Source: DATGPD01 sp031423015
Lineage (GTDB): Bacteria > Planctomycetota > UBA1135 > UBA2386
Direction of reading: 5' to 3'
Assembly (NCBI GenBank): GCA_031423015.1
Contig: JANPER010000150.1
Location: 16,208 to 80,207 of the forward strand
DNA length: 64,000 nucleotides
A program made the translations under genes and the position numbers. Positions 46,799 to 55,983 of this stretch are shown in pieces. Every line of letters starts with the position of its first letter. Within the stretch, counting starts at the first letter, position 1. Below the pieces are notes generated by a model that saw only the letters and a list, made by a program, of their open reading frames with translations, did not search any database and was not told the DNA's origin.

Positions 46799-47793
46799 TG
46801 CGCGGATTGTGGTGTCTCCTCGCCGGCGGCGCGGCGGGGTGCGTCGTCGCGCCTTTCGACCCCTTCCCGGCGGCTCAGCGTGCCGCGCAGGCAGGTGATC
46901 TGTTGCGCGCCATCGCCTACTTGGATCAAGTGCCGGTGGCGCACTGGCGTCACGCCGCGGCGCGGGAACTCGCAGCGATCGTCGAATCGCGGATCAGTGA
47001 CAGTCACTGCTGCATCGTCGAGGGCTTGCAATGGCGGGCGAAGGGTGATGAGCAGGCTGCAATGATGGCATTTGCTCGGGCGCGCGAGCTGTGGCCGTCG
47101 GTGATTGGTGTTTCAGAACTGCTCGTGTCAGGGCTTGATGGTTCCGCCCTGCGACCGCCAGCGCCATCTGTCCCTCCTGGGCCCGAAGGCGACTTGTCGG
47201 TCGCGCCGTCAGGGCAAACGGCGGGCGCCGCCCCATTGCCGCTCGAGCCGGAGCCGCTCTCCCCAGAACTTGTGTCGACTCCGCCGGTGCCGCCGCGCGT
47301 GCCAAGTCCCCCGGCGGTCCTAGCCGAAAGGACGCCGCCGATCGACCTCTCGCGCATGGCCACCGACCCAGTTGTGGGCCAGCCGTTATCGGTGGATCCC
47401 GGCGTTCCGCAATCAGCGTCGCGGCCGCTCGGGCGCGAACGTGGGCGAGCGGCATACGCTGAGAATCGTGCGGCGGTGGCCACGCCCGACATGCCCGCGC
47501 TGCGGGCGTTGATCCAAGGCCGCGATCAGGCGCGCGCGGCGGCCCAGTTGGCGGCAGCTCACACCGACCACCCAGAGAATCTCGAGATCCGGGTCATGCT
47601 TGCGAACCTGTTGCGCAAGCGGGCGCTCGTGGCCTACGGTCGTGGCTGGCTCGAGGCCGCGGTAGAAGACTGGGAGCGCGTCGTCGACCTCACGCCAGAC
47701 GATCGGGCGCCCCAGGATGAACTCGGTACGGCGCGCGCGGAACTCGCTCGGCGCTTGCGCGCCGACACCACGAAGAAAAATGCCGGAGGGTAA
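46798..47793 (+). CDS. Lipoprotein with TPR-like helices
   Basis: A 331-aa probable lipoprotein: the N-terminus ends in LAGGAAGC with Cys15 as the acylation site. Two alpha-helical parts (about 25-115 and 240-325), with TPR-like text such as LLRAIAYLDQVPVAHWRHAAARELA and GWLEAAVEDWERVVDLTPDD, flank a 120-residue Pro/Ser/Ala-rich linker. Its ATG overlaps the TGA of the HD-GYP gene by one base, so co-translation is likely and it may be part of the same envelope signalling unit. It contains no catalytic motif. Confidence 0.78.
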   Translation: MRGLWCLLAGGAAGCVVAPFDPFPAAQRAAQAGDLLRAIAYLDQVPVAHWRHAAARELAAIVESRISDSHCCIVEGLQWRAKGDEQAAMMAFARARELWPSVIGVSELLVSGLDGSALRPPAPSVPPGPEGDLSVAPSGQTAGAAPLPLEPEPLSPELVSTPPVPPRVPSPPAVLAERTPPIDLSRMATDPVVGQPLSVDPGVPQSASRPLGRERGRAAYAENRAAVATPDMPALRALIQGRDQARAAAQLAAAHTDHPENLEIRVMLANLLRKRALVAYGRGWLEAAVEDWERVVDLTPDDRAPQDELGTARAELARRLRADTTKKNAGG

Positions 47794-48238
47794 ACTTCGG
47801 GAAAAGGGGAAGAAGGAGAGTCAAGTTTTTGCGTCCATGGCGGACAACCCCCGGCACGTGTTCTCCGGCCGAGTCTCCCCGCTTGCGCGACAAGAACCCG
47901 GCTAATACTGCTGCTGCTTGGGTGAGCCCCATTCAGTTCGAAGGAAGTTACGCCGTAGTTTCAGGCAAGTCAAGGATTCACCTTGCATCAAAACTTGCTC
48001 AGGGCGGATTTCTTGACCTCAGGTTGTCTCGATTCCGAGACGCGTCGACCGTGGGTCGAATCTTGCCGTGTCGAGCGATCGCCCTGCCGCGGCCACCCGA
48101 TGGGAGTGCGGCCCCGCCAGCAGCCATGCGAATCAGACGGGCCGCAGATTTCGCGCACCATGCCAGGAGTCGTGGCACTTGCAGCCCAATGTTCTGTGTC
48201 GGTGCCCTCTCGGTGCTAGCTAGAATCCGCGACCTCGC
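47794..48238. other. 445-bp gene-free region upstream of plsY
   Basis: This is the longest stretch without a supportable gene. Short open frames in it have no recognisable protein character or start context. The first 60 bases are purine-rich (GGGAAAAGGGGAAGAAGGAG). Composition is less GC-biased than the flanking genes, which would suit a structured RNA or long leader, but I could not fold it to any known RNA family. A TAGAAT box at 48221-48226 resembles a -10 element but has no good -35. Confidence 0.45.
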
Positions 48239-48853
48239 ATGCTGCTGGCGCTCGCCTGTCTGGCCGCCTACCTGCTCGGTGGTATCCCCTTTGGCCTCAT
48301 CCTGGCTCGACTCGTGGCAGGGGTGGACATCCGCCTGGTTGGCTCAGGAAACATCGGCGCCACCAACGCTGCGCGGGCCTTCGACAGCAAGGCCAAGCGC
48401 CTGGCCGCCTTCGCCGTCATCTACCTCCTGGACTTTGGGAAGGGGTTCTTGCCCACGTTCCTTCTGCCACCCCTCATCCACGGGGCGGCAGCTAGCGCGG
48501 CGGTGGCGGTTGGTTGTTGCGCCGTGCTGGGGCACTGCTTCAGTCCCTACTTGCGGTTGCGCGGGGGCAAGGGCGTGGCGACCGGTTGTGGCGTGTTCGC
48601 GGCGATCGAACCCTGGGCGCTCCTCGTCGCGCTCGTCGCGTTCGGCTGTGCCTACGCGCTCACCCGCAAAGTTTTCGTCGGCAGTCTCACGCTCGGGATC
48701 GCGTTGGCGATCGCCGTCGTAGTGCGCGATCCTGCGACGGCCTTCGGGGCGCGCGCTAGCGTGACGTGGTCGGCGTTGGCGGTGGCCGGCTTCTTCTTCT
48801 TCACGCACCGATCCAACCTGCGCCAGAGCTTGGCGAAGAGCACCTCGTCGTGA
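48239..48853 (+). CDS. plsY: Glycerol-3-phosphate acyltransferase PlsY
   Basis: A 204-aa membrane enzyme that transfers the acyl group from acyl-phosphate to glycerol 3-phosphate, the first step of phospholipid synthesis. The three conserved PlsY loops are visible: LVGSGNIGATNAAR (Gly/Ser/Asn motif), LRGGKGVATG (acyl-phosphate/Lys-Gly motif) and THRSNLRQSL near the end. About five membrane helices fit the family. The next gene, gpsA, makes its substrate and overlaps by 4 bases. PlsX, which makes acyl-phosphate, is not in the window. Confidence 0.95.
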   Translation: MLLALACLAAYLLGGIPFGLILARLVAGVDIRLVGSGNIGATNAARAFDSKAKRLAAFAVIYLLDFGKGFLPTFLLPPLIHGAAASAAVAVGCCAVLGHCFSPYLRLRGGKGVATGCGVFAAIEPWALLVALVAFGCAYALTRKVFVGSLTLGIALAIAVVVRDPATAFGARASVTWSALAVAGFFFFTHRSNLRQSLAKSTSS

Positions 48854-49845
48854 ACGTGACCATCCTTGGCAATGGTGGATTCGGAACCGCGCTCGCGATC
48901 GTGTTGCAGCGCGCGGGACACCATGTGCGTCTGTGGGGACACGATGCTCAGTACACGGCGACGATCGCGCAGACCCGACGGAACCCGCGCTACCTCACCG
49001 AGGCGGATCTGGCCGCCGAAATCGTCGTCACGGCCGACGCCTCCGTCGCCCTCGCTGGTGCCGAGGTGGTCTTGGTGGCCGTACCGACGCAGCACGTGCG
49101 CGCCACCGTGACCGGCATGCTTGCGGTCCTTGCTGCCGACGTGCCCATGGTGTCGCTGAGCAAGGGGCTCGAGCAGGCCAGCGGCAAGCGGCCATCGCAG
49201 GTCCTTGCCGAACTCACGGCTGGCCGAACGCCGATCTTGGTGCTGTCGGGTCCGAGCCACGCCGAAGAACTCGCGTTCGGCCTACCTGCCACCGTGGTGC
49301 TCGCTGGCGCTGACGCCGATCGCGTCGAGGAGCTGCAGGCGGCGCTGTCCAGCCCCGCCCTGCGCATCTATCGCAACACCGACGTGCTCGGCGTCGAACT
49401 CTGCGGGGCGCTCAAGAACGTCATGGCGCTGGCCGCCGGCATCGCCGATGGCCTGGGCTTCGGTGACAATGCCAAGGCGGCGGTGCTCGCGCGCGGCGTC
49501 GTCGAGATGGCGCGCTACGGCGTGGCCGAGGGCGCTCGGCGTGCGACGTTCTACGGTCTGGCTGGCATCGGCGACCTCGCCGTCACAGCGTTCAGTCGGC
49601 ATGGCCGCAACCGGGCATTTGGTGAACGGATCGGCCGCGGCGAGTCGATGGCGGCCATCTTGGCCTCCTCGCCCAAGGTCGTCGAGGGAGTGTGGACCGC
49701 GCGCGCTGTGCGGCAGCGAAGCAGCGAACTCGACATCGAGATGCCGCTGTCCGAGGCCGTATGCAGCGTGCTCTACGATGGCGTCGCCCCCCGCGCGGCG
49801 GTGATGGCTTTGATGGCGCGCGACCACAAGGAGGAGGCGCTGTGA
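48850..49845 (+). CDS. gpsA: NAD(P)H-dependent glycerol-3-phosphate dehydrogenase
   Basis: A 331-aa cytoplasmic enzyme reducing dihydroxyacetone phosphate to sn-glycerol 3-phosphate. The N-terminal nucleotide motif is ILGNGGFGTALA; the catalytic region has LSGPSHAEELAFGLPA and LCGALKNVMALAAGIADGLGFGDNAKAAV with the catalytic Lys, and GLAGIGDLAVT follows. Length matches the family. The start is GTG at 48850, overlapping the plsY stop (GTGA), so product and next-step enzyme are translationally coupled. Confidence 0.95.
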   Translation: MNVTILGNGGFGTALAIVLQRAGHHVRLWGHDAQYTATIAQTRRNPRYLTEADLAAEIVVTADASVALAGAEVVLVAVPTQHVRATVTGMLAVLAADVPMVSLSKGLEQASGKRPSQVLAELTAGRTPILVLSGPSHAEELAFGLPATVVLAGADADRVEELQAALSSPALRIYRNTDVLGVELCGALKNVMALAAGIADGLGFGDNAKAAVLARGVVEMARYGVAEGARRATFYGLAGIGDLAVTAFSRHGRNRAFGERIGRGESMAAILASSPKVVEGVWTARAVRQRSSELDIEMPLSEAVCSVLYDGVAPRAAVMALMARDHKEEAL

Positions 49846-49846
49846 C

Positions 49847-51358
49847 GTGCACGACGTCAGCGTAGGCGCGCCGCGCGCGTTGCCGTGGCGAGACACCTTG
49901 GCCGTCGCACTGGCGAGCCTGGGCCTCTACCTGTTGCTGGCGCAGGACGCTCTCCATGGTCTTGACGTGCATGTGCACGTCTTCTTTCTGACCCAGGGCC
50001 ATCTCGAGCATCCGTTGCACTTGCTGTACCTGCGGATCGTTGGCTTGATCTGGCCGGCATTGGCCGCGCTCGGCCTCAAACCCATCGAGGCGCTTCGGCT
50101 CATGTCGGCGTTGGGCACCGTCGTCGGTGTCTTGTGCATTCACCGCGCCGCCGCCGAGCTGCAGTTGTCGCGTGGCCACGCGGCCTTGGTAGCAACGATG
50201 AGCGCGGTCGTGCCGGCGACCGTGTTCTTCGCGACCGTCGCCGAGATCCATGGTGTGTTCGCGGCGTTTGCTGGAGCAGGTTGGTGGGTATGGGCGAGGT
50301 TTGTGCGCGCGATGGACCGAGCTGCGGTCTCAGGCTCCACGGCAAGCGTCGACACACAGATTGCGCCGTTGCGATCGCAGATCACGTGGAGTCTATGGCT
50401 AGGCATTGCCACGGGCGTGGCGGCCAGCGTGCATGCCACCGGCCACGCCCTGGTGGTGTTGTTCGGGGCCTGCGCACTAGCCGTCGGCGGCTGGCGATCG
50501 GCGTCGCGGTGGCGTGGGCTGGTGATCGCCGCCCTGGCGCACGTGGGGGTCACGACCGTGCTAGCCTGGATTCAGCCCGGGCGCGGGCGAGCGCCGTTCG
50601 CCGATCAGGTCGCGTTCCTCTTCGAATTTGACAGCGACGGTCACTCGCTCAGCAGTGTTTGGCGGGTTGTTCGCGACGAATGGCTGATTGCGTTCATGCC
50701 GTTGGCGGTCACGAGCCTGGTCGCGATCTGTCGTCGCCAGACGCGTGCGCTCGGCGTCGCGGTCCTCGCCTGCGTCTGCGTGTATCTCGGGTTTGCCTTC
50801 GCGTTGCTCGACGACATCAACGAACGCGGCGCCTACTTGCTGCCGCTCGCTTTTCCGCTGGCGTGGCTGACGTTGCAGGCTTGCGGGGCGCGAATTGCTG
50901 CCCTCGCCGGTCTCATCGCTCTGGTGACGGCGTTCGCGGAGGTGCGCGCCCATGATCACACGACGCCCGCAGCATGGCTGCCCGGCCTGGTCGCTCTTTC
51001 GCATGAGTCTCCAGTGGCGTTGATTTGCCGCGACGTCGGTGAGCAAGAGCCGATCACGCGGTCGCTCCCCGACATTCCTGTGTTGCGCGTCGATTCTTTG
51101 CTCGCGAGCGCTGACGTGGGCGAGGCGGGCTATCCCGCGTTCTGCGCCGCCTTCGACGCGCAGGCCGCCTTCTTGCACGGACTCGGGCGCGTGGTGTTGA
51201 TCACGCGTTCGGCGCACGAGGCACTGCTTGCCACCGGTAACCCGTTCTTCATCCGCTTCCTGCGCGAACACCTGCCGCAGAACTACGCCATCGAGGAGAT
51301 CGATCGCGCGGGCTTTGCCGCCATCCGCGTCGGCCCGCGTCAGGTCAAGTTGCGCTAA
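49847..51358 (+). CDS. GT-C-like multipass membrane protein
   Basis: A 503-aa protein with about nine to ten hydrophobic helices and a soluble C-terminal part of about 120 residues. An acidic pair in the first loop (LDVHVHVFFLTQGHL is His-rich) and the overall pattern suggest the GT-C superfamily (DUF2723/PMT-like), which transfers sugars from lipid-linked donors. The sequence is too divergent for a firm call. The start is GTG at 49847, 1 base after the gpsA stop, so it is in the plsY-gpsA operon. Confidence 0.6.
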   Translation: MHDVSVGAPRALPWRDTLAVALASLGLYLLLAQDALHGLDVHVHVFFLTQGHLEHPLHLLYLRIVGLIWPALAALGLKPIEALRLMSALGTVVGVLCIHRAAAELQLSRGHAALVATMSAVVPATVFFATVAEIHGVFAAFAGAGWWVWARFVRAMDRAAVSGSTASVDTQIAPLRSQITWSLWLGIATGVAASVHATGHALVVLFGACALAVGGWRSASRWRGLVIAALAHVGVTTVLAWIQPGRGRAPFADQVAFLFEFDSDGHSLSSVWRVVRDEWLIAFMPLAVTSLVAICRRQTRALGVAVLACVCVYLGFAFALLDDINERGAYLLPLAFPLAWLTLQACGARIAALAGLIALVTAFAEVRAHDHTTPAAWLPGLVALSHESPVALICRDVGEQEPITRSLPDIPVLRVDSLLASADVGEAGYPAFCAAFDAQAAFLHGLGRVVLITRSAHEALLATGNPFFIRFLREHLPQNYAIEEIDRAGFAAIRVGPRQVKLR

Positions 51359-51393
51359 TCGTCAGTTGACCAGCAGGAGAGTCGAGAAGCGAC

Positions 51394-52137
51394 ATGCGCC
51401 GAGCCCGGCGCCGCGTATCCTCGACCCATCACCGTCGCCCGTGGTGGCCGAGGTCAGCCGTAGCGGGACTATTCATCGGGTTGCATCAGATGCTCGCTAC
51501 TCACCCAGGGCGATCAGGCTCGCGACAGCCGCGGACGCTTGGCGTCGTCGGTGTCCTGGGGCGCGCCGCAGCGCTCGCCGGGTTGGCCGCGCTTGCCTGG
51601 TTCGTGCAATATCAAGGACTCTGGGGGCCGGTCGTCGTCGCCCTGGCCCTGGCCAGCATCTTGTTGACCCTGGCCGCGGTGTTGCGGCTGGTTGGCCGGC
51701 GCGCCCTGGAGCGCTGGCGGTTGCATGGCCGGTCGTTCGTGGAGCTCGATCGAATGTCCGGTGACGCGTTCGAGAGCTGGGTCGTGCGCAGCCTCGCCAG
51801 GAGCGGCTTTCGTTGCGAGAATCTGCCGCGCAGTCACGATTACGGCATCGATCTCATCGCCGCCCGCTCCGGTCGCAGGGTCGGCGTGCAAGCCAAGCGC
51901 TACGAGGGCCCGGTCGGCAACGGCGCAGTGCAACAAGCCATCGCGGGCGCGGGCCATCACGCGTGTTCGTTGGCCGCCGTCGTCACCCAATCACGCTTCA
52001 CTCCAGCCGCACGCGCCCAGGCATCGACCGCGATCCCGCCGGTCGTGCTGGTGGATCGCGGGGCACTCACCGACCTGGGACGATTGCTGCGGCGCGCGGT
52101 GGCAACTGACGCACCGCGTGGCAGAATGCGAGGGTGA
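51394..52137 (+). CDS. Membrane-anchored Mrr-type restriction endonuclease-like protein
   Basis: A 247-aa protein with two membrane segments (about 53-71 and 78-100) followed by a PD-(D/E)xK nuclease domain of the Mrr type: MSGDAFESWV with Glu127, SHDYGIDLIA with Asp153, and VGVQAKRYEGPVGNGAVQQA with Gln166 and Lys168. All catalytic residues appear present. Similar proteins cleave modified or foreign DNA, but membrane-anchored forms are poorly characterised. The first 50 residues are Arg/Pro-rich; the true start could be Met33 (51490). Its stop overlaps the start of the S9 peptidase gene by 4 bases. Confidence 0.8.
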   Translation: MRRARRRVSSTHHRRPWWPRSAVAGLFIGLHQMLATHPGRSGSRQPRTLGVVGVLGRAAALAGLAALAWFVQYQGLWGPVVVALALASILLTLAAVLRLVGRRALERWRLHGRSFVELDRMSGDAFESWVVRSLARSGFRCENLPRSHDYGIDLIAARSGRRVGVQAKRYEGPVGNGAVQQAIAGAGHHACSLAAVVTQSRFTPAARAQASTAIPPVVLVDRGALTDLGRLLRRAVATDAPRGRMRG

Positions 52138-54371
52138 CCTGGATGTCGCGCGTTGTTGCCGTCGTTGCTGCTTCTCTATTGTCGTACGGCTTGCTCGCCG
52201 CGCAGGACGCTGCGGTCGCGCAGAAGCCGGTCGACCTCACGCTCGACGACGTCTTTGGTCTGACCGACAAGATCGTCGGTCAGCCCGAGTTGCCGCTCGG
52301 CTGGATCGATGGCAAGCGTTACCTGGTTTGGGGTGTGGTCCCCAACGGCGGCGAGCAAAAGACTCAGGGGTTTCTGGCCGTCGACGCGGCTTCTGGCCAG
52401 GCGCAAGTTTGGCTCGATGGCAAGGCGCTCGAGCGCGCAATCGCCGATGTCCCGGGGTTCTCGCCGGGCTTGGCTGCCGCGGTGGCCAACGACCGCACCG
52501 TGTTCCAGTGGTCGCCGACCTTTGCGCACGCGTTGCTCAACGTGGCCAACGACTTGTTCTTCGTCACGGTCGACGGCGCGAAGGTCACGCGGGTGACCAA
52601 CACGCCGATGCCTGAGGTGGGCGAGGAGATGTCGCCGGATGGTAGGTTGGTGGCCTACGTGCGCGACTACAACGTGTGGGTAGCACCCACCGCGGGCGGC
52701 CCGGAACGGGCGCTCACGAGCGGCGGCCATCGCGACCTGCTCTTTGGCCGTCTCGACTGGGTCTACCAAGAGGAACTGTACGGCCGCGGCAACTTCAAGG
52801 GCTTCTGGTGGTCGCCGGATAGCACGCGGATCGCGTTGCTGCGTCTCGACGAAAGCCCGGTGCCCGAGTTCACCCTCGTCAGCGACACGCCCACCCGCCC
52901 CATCGTCGAGGTCGAGAACTACCCAAAGGCGGGCGATCCCAACCCACACGTCGACCTGGGCGTCGTCGACGTCCGCGGCGGCGCGATGCGCTGGTTCGAT
53001 CTGTCGCGCTACGGCAATCAAGAACTCCTCATCAGCCGCGTGCAATGGCATCCGGGCAGCGGCGAGGTCTACTTCCAGGTGCAAGATCGCGTGCAGAGCT
53101 GGCTCGATCTGCTGGCCGGGGATCCACGCGATGGGCGGGTGCGCGTGGTCATCGAAGAGCGCAGCGATTGTTGGGTCGAAGCCGACGCCAACCCGCACTG
53201 GCTGGACGGCGGCAAGTCGTTTCTGTGGCTGTCGGAGCGCGACGGCTTCAAGCACCTCTACCACTACGGCCGCGATGGCAAGCTGATCAAGCGCTTGACC
53301 GAGGGCGCTTTCGAGGTGGATGAACTCGTCGGCGTCGATGAAGGCGCTCGCGTCGTGTACTTCATCTCCGACCAGGACGACTTCAAGCAGCAGCACCTGT
53401 GGCGCATCGGCTTGGACGCCCAAGGCGCGGCGCGGATCACCAAGGCGCCTGGTACTCATGGCGTGTCATTGGCGCCCGATTTCGCGTCGTTCCTTGGCAC
53501 GATGTCGGCGATCGACATGCCGCGGCGTGTCGAGCTGAAGAAAATGGACGACGAGGTCGTGCGCGGAATCGCCGACAGCGACATGAGTCTCTGGCAGAAG
53601 GTCGAGCCGTGTCCCACTGAGTTCCATACGGTGCAGACTCGCGATGGCTTTGCCATGGACGCGATGTTGATCAAGCCGCGGGGCTTCGAGGCGGGGAAGA
53701 GGTATCCCGTCCTCTGTTTCACGTACTCCGGCCCACACACCCCGCAAGTTCGCCACCGGTGGGGGGGGCGCAACTTCCTCTATCACCAGATGCTGGCGCA
53801 AAAAGGCATCATGGTGTGGGTCTGCGACAATCGATCCGGAAGCGGCAAGGGCCGGGTTTCGGCAAAGGCCTGCTTCCAGAAGATGGGACAGGTCGAGACC
53901 CAAGATCTCGAGGATGGGGTCAAGTGGTTGGTCGATCAGGGGCTCGCTGATCCGGCACGCGTGGGCTTGTGGGGGTGGAGCTACGGCGGCTATCAAACGA
54001 CCTACTGTCTGACCCATAGCAAGGTCTGGAAGCTCGGGATCGCGGTCAACCCCGTGACCGACTGGAAGTTCTACGACTCGATCTACACCGAGCGCTACAT
54101 GGGGCTGCCTTCGGTCAACCGCGATGGCTACCACAAAGCCAGTGTGATCGAAGCCGCTGCCAGCCTGCACGGCGAGCTCTTGCTCGTACACGCGAGCATG
54201 GATGACAACGTGCACATGCAAAATTCGCTGGCCTTGGCGCACGCGCTGCAGAGTGCCGGCAAGCAGTTCCGCTTCATGGTCTACCCGCGTGTGCGGCATG
54301 GCGTCGAGAACCGCAAGCAGCAGGTGCATCTGTACCAGATGATGGCCGACTTCGTGCGCGAGAGGTTGTAG
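52134..54371 (+). CDS. Exported dipeptidyl peptidase IV-like S9 peptidase
   Basis: A 745-aa exported serine peptidase with signal peptide (VVAVVAASLLSYGLLAAQ). Residues about 40-480 form the DPP-IV N-terminal beta-propeller; within it YQEELYGRGNFKGFWWSPDS carries the Glu pair that binds the substrate N-terminus. The C-terminal alpha/beta-hydrolase domain has Ser616 in GLWGWSYGGYQ, an Asp in HASMDDNVH and a His in RVRHGVEN. It should release N-terminal dipeptides from peptides outside the cytoplasm. The start is GTG at 52134 (overlap with the nuclease stop) or ATG 52143. Two peptide-transporter genes follow. Confidence 0.93.
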   Translation: MTWMSRVVAVVAASLLSYGLLAAQDAAVAQKPVDLTLDDVFGLTDKIVGQPELPLGWIDGKRYLVWGVVPNGGEQKTQGFLAVDAASGQAQVWLDGKALERAIADVPGFSPGLAAAVANDRTVFQWSPTFAHALLNVANDLFFVTVDGAKVTRVTNTPMPEVGEEMSPDGRLVAYVRDYNVWVAPTAGGPERALTSGGHRDLLFGRLDWVYQEELYGRGNFKGFWWSPDSTRIALLRLDESPVPEFTLVSDTPTRPIVEVENYPKAGDPNPHVDLGVVDVRGGAMRWFDLSRYGNQELLISRVQWHPGSGEVYFQVQDRVQSWLDLLAGDPRDGRVRVVIEERSDCWVEADANPHWLDGGKSFLWLSERDGFKHLYHYGRDGKLIKRLTEGAFEVDELVGVDEGARVVYFISDQDDFKQQHLWRIGLDAQGAARITKAPGTHGVSLAPDFASFLGTMSAIDMPRRVELKKMDDEVVRGIADSDMSLWQKVEPCPTEFHTVQTRDGFAMDAMLIKPRGFEAGKRYPVLCFTYSGPHTPQVRHRWGGRNFLYHQMLAQKGIMVWVCDNRSGSGKGRVSAKACFQKMGQVETQDLEDGVKWLVDQGLADPARVGLWGWSYGGYQTTYCLTHSKVWKLGIAVNPVTDWKFYDSIYTERYMGLPSVNRDGYHKASVIEAAASLHGELLLVHASMDDNVHMQNSLALAHALQSAGKQFRFMVYPRVRHGVENRKQQVHLYQMMADFVRERL

Positions 54372-54440
54372 GGCTCCGCGTACCTCGTTTGATTGACCTA
54401 CTCTGATTTCCATAGCCAGCTCACCTAGCATTCGGAGACT

Positions 54441-55952
54441 GTGTTGACGCAAGCTCAAGTTGCCGAGCGGGGCCACCCACCTGGCCTCTACATGTTGTTC
54501 TTCGCCGAGCTGTGGGAGCGTTTCTGCTACTACGGCCTGCGAGCGCTCCTGGTCTTCTACGTGGCGCAGCAGTTCGGCAAGACGCAGGAGGAAGCGTCCC
54601 TTGCGTTCGGCGCCTTTACCGCGCTGGTCTATGCGGTTGGCATCTTCGGCGGGTTCGTTGCCGACAATGTGCTCGGCTTTCGACGTTCGATCCTGCTTGG
54701 CGGCACGATCATGGCCGCCGGCGAGTTCACGCTGCTAGTCCCCAACGAGACGATGTTTCATTGGGGATTGGCGATGATCATCGTCGGCAATGGCTTGTTC
54801 AAGCCGAACATTTCCAGCTTGGTGGGGAAGCTCTATCCCGAGGGAGATAGCCGCCGCGACTCCGGATTCACCATATTCTATATGGGGATCAACATCGGTG
54901 CCCTGCTGGCGCCCTTGGTGTGCGTATGGGCTTCGAAGTCGATGGGGGCGGTGGGTGCGGACGGCACGATCGTGCCCGACTACCGTTGGGGATTCGGCAT
55001 CGCCGGCGCCGGGATGTTGCTAGGGATGGTTACCTTCTTGTTTGGCGGGCGGGCTCTGCGTGGCGCTGGCGGTCCACCACCAGGGCGCGACGGGCTGGTG
55101 CCTTTCTTGGCCACGCTCCTTGGCTGCGCTTGCACGGTGCCGGCGGTGTATTCGCTCCTCGCCAACAAGGACGTCGTCGAGGTGATCTTGCTTGTGCTCG
55201 CGTCGTCGATCGCCGCCTACCTGCTGTACACCGGCATCAAGTTGGGGAACGTCGTGCGCGACCGCATCATCGCCCTCCTCATCCTGTTGACGGCGAACTC
55301 GTTCTTCTGGGCGTGTTTCGAGCAGGCAGGCAACTCGCTGAACTTCTTTGCGGATACGCACGTCGGCGACAAGGTCATCCTCGGGGATCCGCAGAGGCCA
55401 GCGGACGCCTCGCTGGTGTTCTTTTCAGGTTGGTTCCAGTCCGTGAACTCGGTGTTCATCATCCTGTTGGCGCCCGTCTTCGCGTGGCTTTGGGTGTGGC
55501 TGGCGCGTCGGAACAAGAACCCGTCGATTCCGGCCAAGTTCGGGTTAGCGCTTGTCCAAGTGGGGATTGGCTTCGCGGTGATCGTGTATGCCGCCCAACA
55601 CTTCGAGTCGCGGACTTGGGGGATGTTCACTTTCCTCGTCCTGCTCTACCTGGTTCACACGATGGGCGAACTGTGTTCGTCACCGGTCGGCTTGTCGATG
55701 GTGACCAAACTCGCGCCGCCCCATATGACCGGTATCGTCATGGGAGCGTGGTTTCTCTCCATCTCCATGGGCAACCATATGGCGGGCCTCCTCTCGGCGA
55801 TGGCCGGCGCGCAAGCCGAAGAGCGAACAGGCGTGCCTCTGAGCGGCTATGCCAGTGTCTACCAGCCGATCTTTTACGCCGCGGTCGCCGCCGGCGTCGT
55901 CTTGATTCTCCTGTCGCGACCCATCAACCGATTGATGCATGGCATCAAGTGA
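54441..55952 (+). CDS. POT/PTR-family proton-coupled peptide transporter
   Basis: A 503-aa, 12-14-helix MFS transporter importing di- and tripeptides with protons. The POT signature ExxER is ELWERF near residue 29, and FYMGINIGALLAPLVC is the second family motif; LFKPNISSLVGKLY also fits. Starts considered are GTG at 54441 and TTG at 54444. It follows the dipeptidyl peptidase by 69 bases and precedes a second POT gene by 31 bases. Likely role: uptake of dipeptides released outside by the S9 peptidase. Confidence 0.94.
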   Translation: MLTQAQVAERGHPPGLYMLFFAELWERFCYYGLRALLVFYVAQQFGKTQEEASLAFGAFTALVYAVGIFGGFVADNVLGFRRSILLGGTIMAAGEFTLLVPNETMFHWGLAMIIVGNGLFKPNISSLVGKLYPEGDSRRDSGFTIFYMGINIGALLAPLVCVWASKSMGAVGADGTIVPDYRWGFGIAGAGMLLGMVTFLFGGRALRGAGGPPPGRDGLVPFLATLLGCACTVPAVYSLLANKDVVEVILLVLASSIAAYLLYTGIKLGNVVRDRIIALLILLTANSFFWACFEQAGNSLNFFADTHVGDKVILGDPQRPADASLVFFSGWFQSVNSVFIILLAPVFAWLWVWLARRNKNPSIPAKFGLALVQVGIGFAVIVYAAQHFESRTWGMFTFLVLLYLVHTMGELCSSPVGLSMVTKLAPPHMTGIVMGAWFLSISMGNHMAGLLSAMAGAQAEERTGVPLSGYASVYQPIFYAAVAAGVVLILLSRPINRLMHGIK

Positions 55953-55983
55953 TAGGTCCTACGTCGTGAAGCGCGCCTGAACC

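Noticed and set aside
47983..48219. A 78-codon frame in the gene-free region
   Set aside because: No Shine-Dalgarno, no family-like text and unusual composition; too weak to call.
47794..48238. 6S, RNase P, SRP or tmRNA gene in the gene-free region
   Set aside because: None of the universal core sequences of those RNAs could be recognised; it remains an unexplained stretch.
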